From Hygrocybe punicea (Eukaryota; Basidiomycota; Agaricomycetes; Agaricales; Hygrophoraceae), in NCBI GenBank assembly GCA_963556145.1, contig OY744470.1, positions 434,001-498,000 on the forward strand: 64,000 nucleotides of DNA, in the 5' to 3' direction. Each line of letters starts with the position of its first letter. The stretch's first letter is position 1. This document shows, piece by piece, positions 34,436 through 46,999 of this stretch. The translations under genes and the position numbers were made by a program. The notes under the pieces were generated by a model. It saw only the letters and a list, made by a program, of their open reading frames with translations, made no database searches and was not told where the DNA came from.

Positions 34436-35227
34436 CAGCAGTTTTCATAAACATGCGGAAAAGTTGAAAAAAGATTTGAGGTGTAAAAATTTTGGACTTG
34501 GTGAAATGTCTCTTGTATCTCATGGAATACTGCATGGATTGAGATGGTTATAGAGGGAAAGTTGTACTATTTCTTAAGGGCTTTCTACTCCTGTAATTAC
34601 ATTTGGACAATATTTAGTGTATGGTCAGTTGTAGATGAAATAACAGGGAAACCAGGATTTTTTGAGACCCAAAATGATATTGTCAAATTATGGCATCAAA
34701 TGAGCTCCTATGAAGAAGATTGTAGGGAGAAAATTGTTCATTTTTTCAAGGGCTAGAAGTACATATACCGTGTTTTTCTTTATTTTTGTCTTGTGAGCTC
34801 ATAATAAGAATTCTTGTGGCATTTCATGCCTAATGCACACAATCATAGTATAGATGAAATATTGCCTCAAAGGAGAAAAATAAAGAAAAACACGGTATAT
34901 GTACTTCTAGCCCTTGAAAAAATGAACAATTTTCTCCCTACAATCTTCTTCATAGGAGCTCATTTGATGCCATAATTTGACAATATCATTTTGGGTCTCA
35001 AAAAATCCTGGTTTCCCTGTTATTTCATCTACAACTGACCATACACTAAATATTGTCCAAATGTAATTACAGGAGTAGAAAGCCCTTAAGAAATAGTACA
35101 ACTTTCCCTCTATAACCATCTCAATCCATGCAGTATTCCATGAGATACAAGAGAAATTTCACCAAGTCCAAAATTTTTACACCTCAAATCTTTTTTCAAC
35201 TTTTCCGCATGTTTATGAAAACCGCTG
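34436..35227. mobile_element. TA-flanked foldback MITE, copy 2
   Basis: A 792-bp element with long inverted arms that shares its inner arms and central loop almost exactly with 11768-12579. The outer arms differ (CAGCAGTTTTCATAAACATG at the left end). Flanked by TA on both sides (34434-34435, 35228-35229). The identical 70-codon frames in the two arms reflect the symmetry. Confidence 0.8.
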
Positions 35228-35229
35228 TA

Positions 35230-35689
35230 ATTGCAAACTGTGAACAAATGAAGGATTGAAGGACTTTTCCGACGAAAGCCTCCACCCACATTGTACTTTA
35301 CATCGTAAATGAGCGGGACGAGATGTGTAACTCTGTAAAGTCAGGAACAGACAATGCTCCCAGATCAATGGCTTGCTTGAATAATGTGGGCTATCAGGAT
35401 GGTGAGCCCAGGACAGAAGACACCAGAGATCGACATAGCCTAAGAATGGTCAAACTTGTGGATATGGTGCGGTGTTTATTAATAACGTTTAACCCCCGTG
35501 CCACATGCCTTGCATTGTTTTCTCATGATAGCCTAACATCATATCTATGGTTGTCTTGGTTGTTGAAATATGGACTAGTGTGAGGTGAGATGTTGTTGGC
35601 GACAATGTGTTGGGTGGGGTGGGGGCATGTATGGTGCGCGTCACTGGACAACAATGTTCTTGTCATATCAGTGTGCATCCATGTGCATC
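35230..35689. other. No gene supported
   Basis: Intergenic DNA between the MITE and the start of BRR2 homology. Short frames only. Confidence 0.35.
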
Positions 35690-38235
35690 TTTGCAAGATG
35701 GTGGAGAAGCGTATGTAAGTGTCTCTTCTTGTTTATTTTCTCAGTTTGCAAATACAATTGTTCATTGCCGAGATACTTTTTTTGCGTAGGTGGAACTCAA
35801 TGACCCCTCTACGTCAGTTCAAGGGCGTACCGTCCGAAGTCATTGGAAAGGCCGAGGGTAAACAATTTGTATGTTTCTTTTCTTTCTCTCTTTGTTTTGA
35901 AGATATGGCTGACGCCTCTGTTCAATGCTAGCCATGGTATCGTTACTTTGATTTAGTAGGTCTCCTCAGCCCCACATAGAATGTTATCTGCTTACCTGTG
36001 TCCATAGAATCCACATGAAATCGGTGAACTCATTGGCATCCCGAACGCTGGAATATTGGTCCACCGCCTTGTTCATAACTTTCCTAAACTACAGTGCGTT
36101 TCAGGTCACCCCCTGCCATTATTTTTAGTTCTTGAGCTCATTGCCTCGTAGGTTGCAGGCTCAGGTACAACCCATCACCCGATCCCTCCTCCGAATTGAC
36201 CTTTCTATCATCCCTGATTTCCGCTGGGACGAGAATCTCCATGGAACGGCGGAGACGTTTCTCATCATGGTGGAGGACTTTGACGGCGAAGTTATCCTCT
36301 TCCATGATTCTTTCATTCTCCGGCAGCGGTACATGGAAGACGAGCATAGTGTGACACTCACTGTCCCCATGTTTGAGCCAGTCCCGCCTAACTACTATAT
36401 TTCGATCGTATCTGACCACTGACTACATGCTGAGACCTGGCTGCCGATTTCTTTCAAGCACCTCATCCTCCCTGAAAAGTTCCCGCCTCCGACCCCTCTT
36501 CTCGACTTGCAAGCACTCCCGCTCTCAGCTCTGCACAACAAAGAGTTTGAGGATATCTACTCGTTGACGATCCACACGTTCAACAAGATTCAAATGCAAG
36601 TCTTTCGGGCATTGTACGAGAATGCATTCATTGGCGCACCGACCGGAAGCAGTAAGACGATCTGTGCTGAGTTTGCACTCTTGCGATTGTGGAGTAAGTG
36701 CGATCAGCCCCGGGCTGTTTGTATTGAGCCATACCAGGAGATGGTGGAACAACGGGTGACAGAATGGCACCGCAAATTTGGAAAATTGCAAGGTGGGAAG
36801 GAGATCGTGAGTCTAACCAGAGAGACCAGTGCGGACTTGCGTCTGCTTGAGAAGGAGATGTGATCATTTGCACACCAGCACAGGTCAGTCACTCGTGGCT
36901 TTTTCGATTCTTTTGGCCGTTTTTTTTCTAACGTGCGGACAGTGGGATGTCCTTTCGAGGTGGTGGCGTCAACGGAAGAACATTCAAAATATCAGTCTGC
37001 TCATTGCGGATGAGGTTCAACTCATTGGTGGTGAGGTGGGTCCAACAATGCATGGGATCTGGGTGAATGGATGGGTGCACCATCCTATACCATCTTCAAC
37101 TTTTTTCCAAGGTGAGAGAGTCTTGAAAATTTTTGGATATCCTTCAGCCACTGATTTAACCCTACAGTGCTCACCCTCTGGATATGGATAGTCACTTGCA
37201 GAGTTCCACAGTCCCGCATTTCCCATCACTCATGATAGCCATGTCCAAGCCGGTGTATCTTGCCATTGTGGAATATTCACCAACGAAACCCATCATCATT
37301 TTTGTCCCTTCTCGCAGGCAATGTCGGCTTACCATGGACGATATTCTCACGCATTGTGCTGCTGACGACAAGCCGATCCAGTTCTTGAACATCGAAGAGG
37401 AGGACTTGCAGCCTCATCTTGACCATATCAGCAAGAGAAGCCTGGCAGAAACTCTTCAGCATGGAATCGGGTATTACCACGAGGCTCTCAGCAAGCAGGA
37501 CAAGCGAATCGTCGAACGTCTATTCCAGTCAGGAGCTATACAGGTGCTGATTGCATCCAAGGTATGTCTGTACTATCATTCCATACACGCGTATACAAAT
37601 CTCTTCATTTCAACTGCAGGATACGGCTTGGAGTCTGCCTGTCTTGAGTTATATGGTCATCATGGGAGTACAGTATTACGAAGGCAAGGAACACCGATAT
37701 GTGGATTACCCGGTTATGGATGTACTCCAGATGATGGGCCACGCATGTAGGCCGACAGAAGATGAACGCAGTCGATGTGTCTTAATGTGTCAGCAGACTC
37801 GGAAAGAGTTTTACAAGAAATTTCTCGCCAAAGGTCTGCCGATCGAATCACACCTTCCTACCCATTTACTGCACGATTATTTCCTGGCCGAAATTGCTGT
37901 TAAGACAGTCAAGAACAAGCAAGATGCTATGGTAAATAATGCTTCTCTTTCACAGAAGATTCGTGCTTACCGCTGATCTTGATTTGGTAGGATATTTTGA
38001 CCTGGACATATTTCTATCGACGGATGACCCAGAACCCAAACTACTACAACCTCCACAACGTCAGCCATCAGCATTTATCCGATCACCTCTCTGAGCTGGT
38101 AAAGAACACTCTCACCGATCTGGTCAACTCGAAATGTATAGCGATCGGTACGTACCCGTATCTTGTTTAGACTTTCCGAGTACTCATGTTATCGGTAGAG
38201 GACAAGATGGATGTTTTGGCTCTTAATCTCGGCCT
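35690..38235 (+). pseudogene. BRR2 (U5 snRNP helicase) C-terminal half, degenerate
   Basis: BRR2 unwinds U4/U6 during spliceosome activation. Only the second half is present. It starts with the end of the first Sec63 unit (KMVEKR, then 'MTPLRQFKGVPSEVIGKAEG', 'GELIGIPNAGILVHRLVHNF', 'VTLTVPMFEPVPPNYYIS'), then the C-terminal helicase cassette ('FIGAPTGSSKTICAEFALLR', 'LLIADEVQLIGGEVGPT', 'IVFVPSRRQCRLTMDDIL', 'QMMGHACRPTEDERSRCVLM'). It breaks off within the following winged-helix/Sec63 part at about 38235. Introns are retained, so it is a DNA-level copy. Damage: a one-G loss near 36856 (LLEKEM then stop), loss of about 40 codons after GEVGPT (37040), and no N-terminal half. The P-loop reads GSSKT instead of GSGKT. 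Confidence 0.85.
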
Positions 38236-41029
38236 CTTTTTCCTTCGGCTCATAATAGCTGACCCACTTGCAGAGGAGAAATCGCCTGTCGCGTCATCAG
38301 AACTGCCAAGAAGCTGGGTGTTAGGACAGTGGCGGTGTATAGCGAAGCGGACAAGGATGCATTACATGTCCAGATGGTTTGTCTGGCATTTTCCTAATTT
38401 CTCGGACCAGGAAAGATAATATGGATATTACAGGCAGACAAGGCATATTGCATTGGCCCACCACCTTCTTCTGAGAGCTATGTCAGTCGTACATTTAATA
38501 TCGGTATCGAGGACCACATTCAACTTTCTGTCAGCTTCGGATGGACAAAATTATCGATGTTTGTCATCGAAGTGGTGCCCAGGTGCGTCTTTCCCTTGTT
38601 TTTGCAGCACCACCTACATTTTCCCTTCGAAATCACAGGCAGTCCATCCTGGGTAAGTCTACTTCTTGAAACGGTACGACTGCGACATCCAGTTCTGTAC
38701 TGACGTCTTATTCGACCAGCTACGGATTTTTGAGCGAAAATGCGCTGTTTTTGGAACGCCTGGCTCAGGAAGGGATCGTGTTCATTGGTCCGCCTGCCAG
38801 TGCTATCATTAGCATGGGATCAAAGAGGTATGTAGGGATCTCTGTCCAAATGTCATTCCACCAATGTACTACTAACATTAGTGAATCGAAGAATATCATG
38901 TTAGGTACGTTTCCTGATCTTCCTTTGATAAGACGAGTCTTCCTATACTTACTTGGTAATAAGCCGCTGGAGTCCCTTGTGTACCAGGATATCACGGAGA
39001 TAACCAAGACTTATCTTTACGAACAAGCTAAGAAAATAGGTAACCCCACTTATCCCACCCTCTCGCGCCTTTCTTCTGAATAGTGGGCAAACAGGCTTCC
39101 CAGTGCTAATTAAAGCAATCCACAGAGGCGGTGGGAAAGGCATGCATACAGTCTCATCGCCTGCCTCTGCTGCTGTTTTTGAGGAGGTGCTGTTATCTGC
39201 CCAGCAGGAATCACAAAAGGCTTTCGGAAATGCAATGGTTCTGGTGGAAAAATACATCGAACGACCACGGCATGTCAAGGTACAGATATTTGCCGACAAG
39301 TTTGGCGGGGTGGTAAGCTTGTGGGAGAGAGATTGTTCGGTGCAAAGAAGAAATCAGAAGATCATTGAAGAGGTGTGTGCCCTCAATTACATCGTAGGTT
39401 GTCATTAAATACGCATTCGGGTGATTAGGCACCTGCCCCTGGGCTCTCGGCATATTTGAGAGCAGATCTTAGTGCTAAGGCAATTGCTGCTGCCAGAGCA
39501 GTAAATTATGCCGGTGCTGGGACTGTCGAGTTCATCTTCAACAATGATACGCAGGGATTCTATTTTATGGAAATGTAGAAAGTCTTCCTTGTCTATTCTC
39601 ACCTTTTTCTCGCATGATCAGGAATACGAGGCTTCAAGTTGAACATCCTGTTACGGAAATGGTCACTGGGTTGGATCTCGTTGAATGGCAATTGGAGGTG
39701 CGGTCCTTTGTTTGATTCCATTGTTTCTCTCCGCATACAAGCTGTCGCCACCTCCACAGGTCGCAGCAGGCAATGCTCTGCCTTTGGCGCAATCAGCTAT
39801 TCCACTCGTCGGTCACGCCTTTGAAGCCCGTATCTATGCCGAGAACCCCCACAACAACTTCCTCCCTGACTCTGGGCTGCTTCTCTACCTCTCCACGCCC
39901 ACCCCCACGCAAATATTCGCTCCCTCCTTTCCTTCACTCCCGTCAGCCTCTTCACTCATCCCAAGTCAGACCTCAGACCCTCCCACGACACCGCCCTGAC
40001 AATATCACCTTTGCGGCTCGAACAAGGCTGCACGGAAGGTTCACAGATCGGCGTATTTTATGACCCTATGATTGCAAAGCTCGTTGTGCATGCCAGGGAT
40101 CGCACCGAAGCATTGCGAATGCTGCGCAAGGCATTAGATGAGTATAGAGTTGTGGGTGTTGCTACCAACGTAGAATTCCTGAGGACCTTGGCGGGTAATC
40201 AGGCGTTCATTGATGGGGAGGTCGAGACAGGGTTTATTACGGTACGTCATCCATTCTCTATACAGTCTCCTCAGAGATAGCTGGAAATAGGTCAGCAGTG
40301 TGATTCTGCGCATATATACGTATGAGTTGAAAGACGGCGTCCCTTGAAGTTCTTGCACAAGCTGCAATATTCGTAGTCCTCCGGGACCAAACGACGACAT
40401 CTCCCTCACCTTGGTCTTCCCCCCTTTCCCGTCGCTTTGGTGGAGACATACACGAATGAGTCATCACTCTACAAGACGAAGCCTCTGGAGAACTTATCAC
40501 CGTCCTCATTAAATCTACCACATCTCATACTTTTGACGTCACAGTGCGCACGCCAACATCAAATACTTCGTTTCCATGTGTACTCGCGCAGCCCACCTCC
40601 CGACAACCGTGGCAGTAACCCTCAATAGCGAGCATCGGCGGACTACCATCGTTTCGCAACTGCCACAACATAGCGTACCCTCTTCATCTCCCAGCACTAT
40701 GGAGCGTCTCCATGTGTTTACTGGCGGTGTGAAGATGACCTTCCTATTGCCATCCCCTAAATGGCTGCTCTCTATAGGCGGGGACGTGCTTGCCGCAGGT
40801 AAAGGTGTGCTCAAAGCCCCTATGCCAAGTCTAATCGTGGACGTATGGGTGAAGGTCGGTGACAGGGTCGAGAAGGGTCAAGCCATTGTGGTATTTGGAG
40901 AGCATGAAGACAGAGACCGTGTTGAGGGCTGATGTGGTTGGCGTGGTGATGGCTGTTGGCTGCACGAAGGGAGATATGGTAGAGGAAGGTAGGGAGCTTG
41001 TCAACGTCAAGGAAGATGCAGAATCGTAG
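38236..41029 (+). pseudogene. Methylcrotonyl-CoA carboxylase alpha subunit, degenerate
   Basis: The biotin-carboxylase subunit of leucine catabolism (mitochondrial). Exons in order: '[20 protein letters not shown]' (38275), '[20 protein letters not shown]' (38720), 'LIKAIHRGGGKGMHTVSS' (39110), 'KYIERPRHVKVQIFADKFGG', 'LWERDCSVQRRNQKIIEE', '[20 protein letters not shown]' (39625), '[20 protein letters not shown]', 'GVFYDPMIAKLVVHARDRTE' (40050), and a biotinyl domain with 'LKAPMPSLIVDVWVKVGDRV' and ESMKTE. Damage: a frame change near 39997, one extra T near 40889 that puts the biotin-site lysine out of frame, an altered ATP-binding glycine loop (RGGGKGMH), and no intact mitochondrial N-terminus. 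Intron-containing, so not a retrocopy. It begins directly where BRR2 homology stops. Other biotin carboxylases are possible but fit less well. Confidence 0.85.
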
Positions 41030-41051
41030 GATCACTTGTCTATTTACAGAG

Positions 41052-43196
41052 TTAATTAAATGCGCTATCGGGCCTCCACGTGCCAAACGGAGTGGTCCTG
41101 AAGACATTGTTCAGAACATGCCGTCTCTTGGGCACGGCGACTGGAGGCGGTTGATGCGCGCTCCCAGGTCTATTGGTAGACCGTGGAGGGGGTGCTGGGC
41201 TGCTGGCGCGCGGAGCCGAACTACCTGACGGAGGTCTGGGTGGGCGACTTATCGAGCCCAGTGTCACACTGTGCAGTGCATAGGCACTGGGCGGCGGCGA
41301 CCGCATGTGCCTCGGGATGGGTGATACGACTTGGGAAATGGGCGATGTGGGTGGTGACAGCGGCGGGAATGCTGACATTGGGGTGCGCAGCGCGGAAGGA
41401 AGTGCGAAGGCGGAAGGAATGTCCAAGTCGCCAGTGGCGGGCGTGGCCAGGGTGGGAAGTGGAGATCGGAAGCGTGAGGTAAAGGGTCCAGGCGTGGCCG
41501 CAGAAGAGAAGACGAACATTGGGTACAGCAGACATTGGGGTGCCGAGACGAGCGGAATTGGGGACCGGCGACATAAATGATTCCGTTGATGGAGTTTGAA
41601 GAAGTATCGGCTCGGGATTCTGATACGCGCGAAGGCTAAATGCTGGCGGTGATGCCACAGCTTCTGGTGAGGAGGTCATCCAAGAAGAAGTGGAAGTCGG
41701 GCCCATATTCTTGCAAGAGCTGCGTGACGGAGAATGAGATGAGGTAATTATTTAAAACAGTTACAGACCTTTTTACTCTGACTATGAGTAATCTTGAGAG
41801 CTTCATCCACGGTATTTGTGTCCACACCCGAGCTATACACTTGTTTCCTGAACATCTCGGCATAATCTTCTAGCTGCTTTTTTGTCCATTCAATAAACGC
41901 TAGCCGGGAAAGTTTTTGAGTAAGTCAAAAGCTTGCCACCGGATTCAAGATGAGCCAACACACAACTGGCCACTTCATTCTCCTTGAAGCTCGCCAAAAA
42001 ACAATCCGCCGTATGCTTTATCCCTGTGAACACCACAATCGCTAAATCACCGATGTACATGCCAATATGGCCATCAAACCTGATCGTGCGTATGTTTATG
42101 AATGGCCTTCGAACGGGCGTTGAGGAAGGTACTTCGAGCCGCAGGACCCGCTTGCAGCCGCACCAGCCAAGATATGAGACTAACAACTTCTGATTAACGA
42201 TTCGTAAGGGAAGAAAGTGATTGCAAAAGGGAGGTGGTCAACAGCGGTGAGAGTGGAGAGTTTGGATGCAAGTGGAGGGGTTGTGGAGAGTTTTGCTTTT
42301 CCTGCAAAATATGTGGGCACCGGAAACACAAGGGGGAAAACGGGTACGAACGAACCTTGTTCAACAAGCACAACCGCCTTTTCCCACTCCCTCAGTGCGA
42401 CCGCAACCGTCAGCTCGTCACTCCATTCACCCACCCACCGAGCATCCCGCTCCGCCTTCTCCTTGGCACCAGAGTCATCACCGCCTGCCCTGTGGTTCAG
42501 ATCAGCCATCCAATCAGGAACCGGAGGGACACTATCAGCTGAGACGGTGTTGCGCTAATAAAGGGCATGAATTGGCACTTGCAACAATCATGAAGGAAAG
42601 AGCAATGGGGAAAAATATGCAAATGCTTACATCGCCACTTCACAGACTCTTTCGTTGCTCATACTCGCCTTCCCTCTCCTTGCGTTTCTTTGCAGCCAAT
42701 TCCTCTGCGACTTGGCGGACATTTGTGAGCAAAGCTTTTTTGTCTGCCGCAACTTCGGTGCGATAGACGTGCGTCTCCTTTGCATGGCGGATTTTAAATA
42801 CATTCGTCATACCTGAAGACTGAAAATGGGAACAAAAACCGGCAGGAACGGAGAGGATGACGCACTTGCGGAATCCTTTGTATCCAGGACTAACATCTCA
42901 TTGAGCGGCCAACACTTTTCTGCAATCAACTTCCCTTGTTCCGTCCTCCCAGCCGCGCTTGTACGCTCTCCGACCGTATTCGTCCTCCGTCTTCTTGCCA
43001 CGAGTACCGCATCATCCAGCACGACGAATCGTACAGCATGATCAACTTTGTATGTGGCGGTGTTAAGCGCGACGATTCCATCCATCTCAATCACGACGTG
43101 TCATCCAGGAGTTGTAGGCGCAAATTTGGATGAACCCTCGATCTGAGCGTGCAAGGTCTGCGTTTGGTTGGCATAGAGGACCCGGAGATCTGCAAC
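41052..43196 (-). pseudogene. EXO84 (exocyst subunit) fragment, copy 1
   Basis: Exo84 tethers secretory vesicles. Minus-strand exons include 'VVIEMDGIVALNTATYKVDH', 'DHAVRFVVLDDAVLVARRRR', 'EKCWPLNEMLVLDTKDSAS', 'ETHVYRTEVAADKKALL' (42770), 'WVGEWSDELTVAVALREWEK' (42420), 'RLQAGPAARSTFLNARSK' (42140), 'FDGHIGMYIGDLAIVVFTGI' and 'LLQEYGPDFHFFLDDLL' (41720), then a Pro/Ser-rich tail ending near 41052. The N-terminal part is missing: homology stops at 43196. It lies tail to tail with the MCC pseudogene, 22 bp away. A nearly identical inverted copy is at 61702-64000. Confidence 0.8.
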
Positions 43197-43199
43197 TGA

Positions 43200-45508
43200 A
43201 GGATTATTATTTATTATAATAATAATTTTTCTCCCTGTCATAGAACACGAGGCATACCGGTAGTAACTTAGACGCTGGAATCTGAGTCTGAGTCAGGCTC
43301 AGCACTCTTGAAGCTTGAAGACTCCTAGTGCGACGGGGGTAGCACCGCTCCCCGTCATTAGACGATCGACGTTTGTGCTCGCAAGCACCCTGGCAGGTGC
43401 AAATGGGGAAGAGGAGAGGCGGAGTAGGGGAATGGGAGTTAGAAAAGAAAACACTTGCATTGCAGCGGAGATTTGGCGTAAGTTCCCATAATCATCACCA
43501 GCGACCTTTGCGGGTGGTGGTCTGATTCTTAGCCAAAGCGCCCGCGAAGGAGACAGGGTACCTTCGCGGGGGTTGATTGGCCCATCCATTCCCAGACTTC
43601 GAGTATGCCCACCCTCGCACCTCCTTTCATAGTGGAAGCCGATCACATTGACTCGGTAGCGCATGCTCGCGAGGTGGAAAAAGAGTGGTGGAAGAAGGTT
43701 GTGACGACTACTGCAAGCGCCGTTGAGGGCAGTATCAGTAGTTGTGTTTGGAATAAGAAAACGAAGTGTAGTATAGGATACCTGTTGATTGAAATCGGGG
43801 GATGGCCCTGACTGGCCATGGACTGTGTGTACCATCGTCGCCATGGCAGCAAATATGAGTGGTTTGCCGTGAACGGGCGTCATTCGATGGTACTGGTTGT
43901 TAGTCGATCTTGTACTGGACGCCTTGCGAGGCTGCAGAGGCAATACTGGCTGGAATACCGACTCTGGGTTTCTGGAGATGCGATCGTCGTTGGTTTTCTT
44001 CAGGGCCAGGTTGCGAGATGGGTGCTCGAGATTTTCCAGAATTGGAACGGGGTGTTGGAGGGGAAGAAACTGGGTTTGGGGACGAGAGTGAGCTGGTGCT
44101 GTTGCCCATGTTGGAATGGCCTAGAGACACGTTGGTTTGTGAAGGGTTGCTGTTCTGGGTTACTGGAGAAGGATTGGAGTGGGGGTGAAAGGCGTCTGTG
44201 TGCAGAGCAAGCCAGGCCTGAGAGTAAGGGGATTGAGCAACTGGTGGACGAACTGACGGTCTGGTCTGAGCATGTGCGGGTTGTCGAGGGACGAATGAAT
44301 ATTAATATTAATGTCGTCATAATCCTGCAAATAGATCGCCATTAAGATAATTTGAACAAAGGGAAAAAAACAAAAACAAAAACAAGGTAAATTAAGAGAC
44401 TCTGGTCAAAGAACCACCGAACGTTGATCGGAACACAACCTTGACGTCCCAATCTGGAGATTGAGCGCAACTTCCGGGACCAAAACAAGAAACATTAACA
44501 TTACCTGGCTCAGTGGGGACATGACAGGACCAGCTAGCCACGGCACGGGTCCATCGCGAGGAGACTGTCCTGTAGTATGGCTTAGTGCACCCTCCGCGAC
44601 TACTGGCCGTATCGATACGGGCCATGTCTTGCGGTTGTTCAACAGAATTTGGCTCAACACCAGCGGGCTGTCTGCGGTGTGTGAAGGTGTGCTGGGCATA
44701 GGCTGAGTAGGTTGTGAGTATGGAGAAGGATTTCTCTGGCTGGTTTGTTGTATGGTTTATCGGAATTGGCGTTGGATGTATTTCTTTGTCTGGCTGGAGT
44801 GGCACGCTAGCTGGTGGAATCGGTTGCTTTTGTTGTGATAAGGGAATAAGCTGGGCCGTGTCTAATCGGGACAGATGGGAACGCAACGTCGTCTGTGCGC
44901 CCGATAACATGAACATTTCGCGGCGGAAACCCGTTTTCTGTATCTGCTCTGCTTCTCGCTGGGCCGAATGCAGTTTGGTGGGCGGCACTGACTCTGATGG
45001 CTGGGGAAGTGGCTTATCTGCGTAACTCGACACTGGCAATGCCTCGTGGTTGTGGTTGTGGTTGGGGGTTGGGGTGGACGGTGCCGGTTGGAAGACAGTG
45101 GTGGGAGTGAATTGTAATTGTCATTCTTGACATGGGGCAGCGGTTTATCCAGCGAAGGACGAGATGTCGGTCTCGTAAGAGAGTTCGCGAGTCGATCGTG
45201 TTTGGGGTGTGCGGTGGAGTTGGAGCTTCGTGGTTGACGTTGATTTGAATTGCCGTTTGGCGAAGGCACTAACCCTGGCGTCGGAACGACGAGGATTCCT
45301 GATGACGAAGCTCCAAGTCGTCCCCTTGCATCGCTGTCTTTGTCCTTCTCCGCCCGACCTCCCGCATCGCCAGACCCATGCGCTCGGGAGCGATACTCGA
45401 ATGTTGCAGAGCAGGCTCCGGCCTCCTCCTTGAATTATTGGATAGCAGCATAGGGGACGCAACCAACCTGGGGGAAGTAGAATTTGTCTGTGATGGTTTC
45501 CCTTGGTG
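43200..45508 (-). other. Possible degraded gene for a disordered Ser/Pro/Gln-rich protein
   Basis: Several overlapping minus-strand frames show low-complexity but protein-like text: 'REAEQIQKTGFRREMFMLSG' and 'HLSRLDTAQLIPLSQQKQP' near 44850-44960; 'SPYSQAWLALHTDAFHPHSN' near 44200; and 'MGNSTSSLSSPNPVSS' near 44110. They do not form one frame, and convincing introns are scarce. It may be another decayed single-copy gene like its neighbours. I cannot name it. Confidence 0.3.
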
Positions 45509-45511
45509 GTA

Positions 45512-45855
45512 AGATAGGCCTCATTCAAATACGACTAATGTCATGTGATGAAAATTGTCACGCTTGGCAGGTAAAACACAGTTTAACTCACCAAATGCCT
45601 ATCTCCTCCATCCACATTTCAAAAATAAAATTTATGGCTCCTGGGAACTACACATAATTGTATCCCAAACAACTCCCAGGAAGCAGAATTTTTATTTTTG
45701 ACCTGTGTAATGAGGAGATGCAAAAGCAAGTTTGATCTATGCCTACAAACAAGGCTATATTTTCAATCAAAATGTCACATTTGTTTCGAAATGGCTGAGG
45801 GCACATGATTTGTCACGAAATGTCACATATGGTCGTATATGAATGAGGCCTATCT
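45512..45855. mobile_element. 344-bp TA-flanked MITE
   Basis: Terminal inverted repeats start AGATAGGCCTCATTC and extend about 26 bp with one or two mismatches. The element is flanked by TA (45510-45511 and 45856-45857), with no coding capacity. TA target sites suggest Tc1/mariner-type mobilisation. Removing the element would rejoin 'ttggtg' and 'gtaagtggt', so it may have landed in a splice donor-like site. Confidence 0.75.
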
Positions 45856-45859
45856 TAAG

Positions 45860-46220
45860 TGGTCGCGAATTTTGCAAATAACGGGGTTGGCATTGATTGG
45901 TCGGATGTCGGATCTGGTTTGGGTAGACCAGCATTAGGTAAGCAAGCGACAACATGGCGGCAGGCGTCAGCGCGATCGTATTACTAGTCCGAACACCGTG
46001 AGTCACTGGGCTACGGCAACTTTCAGGTTCATAACCCAGGTACCTTAGACCCCGAGGTTATCATAGCCTCCAACAATGCAGGAAACATCAACATCCGCAT
46101 GAAGATCGACAACCGAGTCGACACAGAAGTCAAGTATCACAAACACCCACCATGAGTTTTTTCTTTATTATTACAAGGGCGCCAGACACAATGGCCAGTC
46201 CAGCGAAATTTCTTCCTAAT
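45860..46220 (+). other. Unassigned coding-like fragment
   Basis: Near 46023-46147 the plus strand reads 'VHNPGTLDPEVIIASNNAGN', then 'INIRMKIDNRVDTEVKYH', following an intron-like acceptor. This looks like real coding sequence, but I cannot assign it with confidence. It could be another gene remnant upstream of SPT5. Confidence 0.35.
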
Positions 46221-46221
46221 T

Positions 46222-46990
46222 TCAGATGAGTTCATTGCCACGGTGGTCGAAGGCGAGGGACTCGGACTCGGAAAATCACCGTCGTACCGCTGACCACGGT
46301 CACCATGCACGCTTGGACAGATGAGAGCGTGAACTGGATGACCAGGACTTGGCCAAAATTGCGCAAGATCTCAGCAAAAGATACAGGAAAGCCGCAGTTC
46401 GATGCACTGGCAACATGAATGAAGTCCCACAAAGGTTGCTCACGCCGTCTGTTCATGATGCAAGTTTATAGCAGGTCCGAGTAAAAGTACGTATCATTTA
46501 ACCTTCCTTGGTGTTAATTTTGACTCTTTGGCGGCAGCTCGGCCAAGAACGCGATATTGTATTCAGTCATGCGCAAAGTCATGCGCAAAGTCATGCGCAA
46601 AGTCATGGATCTCGAGTACACAGCCCGCCCCCTCCAGATTCGGTCCGCTTGCCCCTGCCAAGCATGATACATGATCTACGATCACCCGCTTCACCAGACA
46701 AGGCGGTGCGGAAAATGAAAATAACGTGGATTTTTCGATCATCGCGGAAGCTTCTTGCAAAGCTGCCATTTCTGTATTGCAACCAAGGAGGTCATGTCGG
46801 AGTATTTGAAGGTGAACAATCCGGCGTCCACGGCGTCGTCATGGGGGTTGTGCAAGGTGTTGTGACCTGGTGTGGACATCAATGGGTAGAAGGTTGATCT
46901 GCCTGCCTGGAACGTCCGGGAGAGGTTCAAACTGGGAGATCACGTCAACGACAGACTTGTCTCTGTCGCCAAACAATCGGTTTATGGTGT
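46222..46990 (+). pseudogene. SPT5 (transcription elongation factor) fragment
   Basis: Spt5 rides on RNA polymerase. The copy includes the N-terminal linker ('DEFIATVVEGEG', 'ELDDQDLAKIAQDLSKRYRK', 'TGNMNEVPQRLLTPSVHDAS'), the start of the NGN domain ('GQERDIVFS', 'MDLEYTARPLQIR') and a later KOW-region piece ('VFEGEQSGVHGVV' near 46803, 'ERFKLGDHVNDRLVSVAKQS' near 46922). The segment between is deleted. Damage: TGA at 46322-46324 where Arg is likely, TAG for the Trp in SLWQVRVK near 46470, and a 12-bp unit repeated three times (46566-46601) inside the NGN motif. The downstream remainder is absent or unrecognisable. Confidence 0.75.
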
Positions 46991-46999
46991 ATGTTTTCA

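Noticed and set aside
35690..41029. Processed retrocopies as the source of the gene copies
   Set aside because: Introns are retained at the expected places in BRR2 and MCC alpha (and in SEC26, CSTF2 and EXO84 further on), so copying was at the DNA level.
44000..45300. A named gene for the Ser/Pro-rich frames
   Set aside because: Low complexity, several overlapping frames and no diagnostic motif; any name would be a guess.
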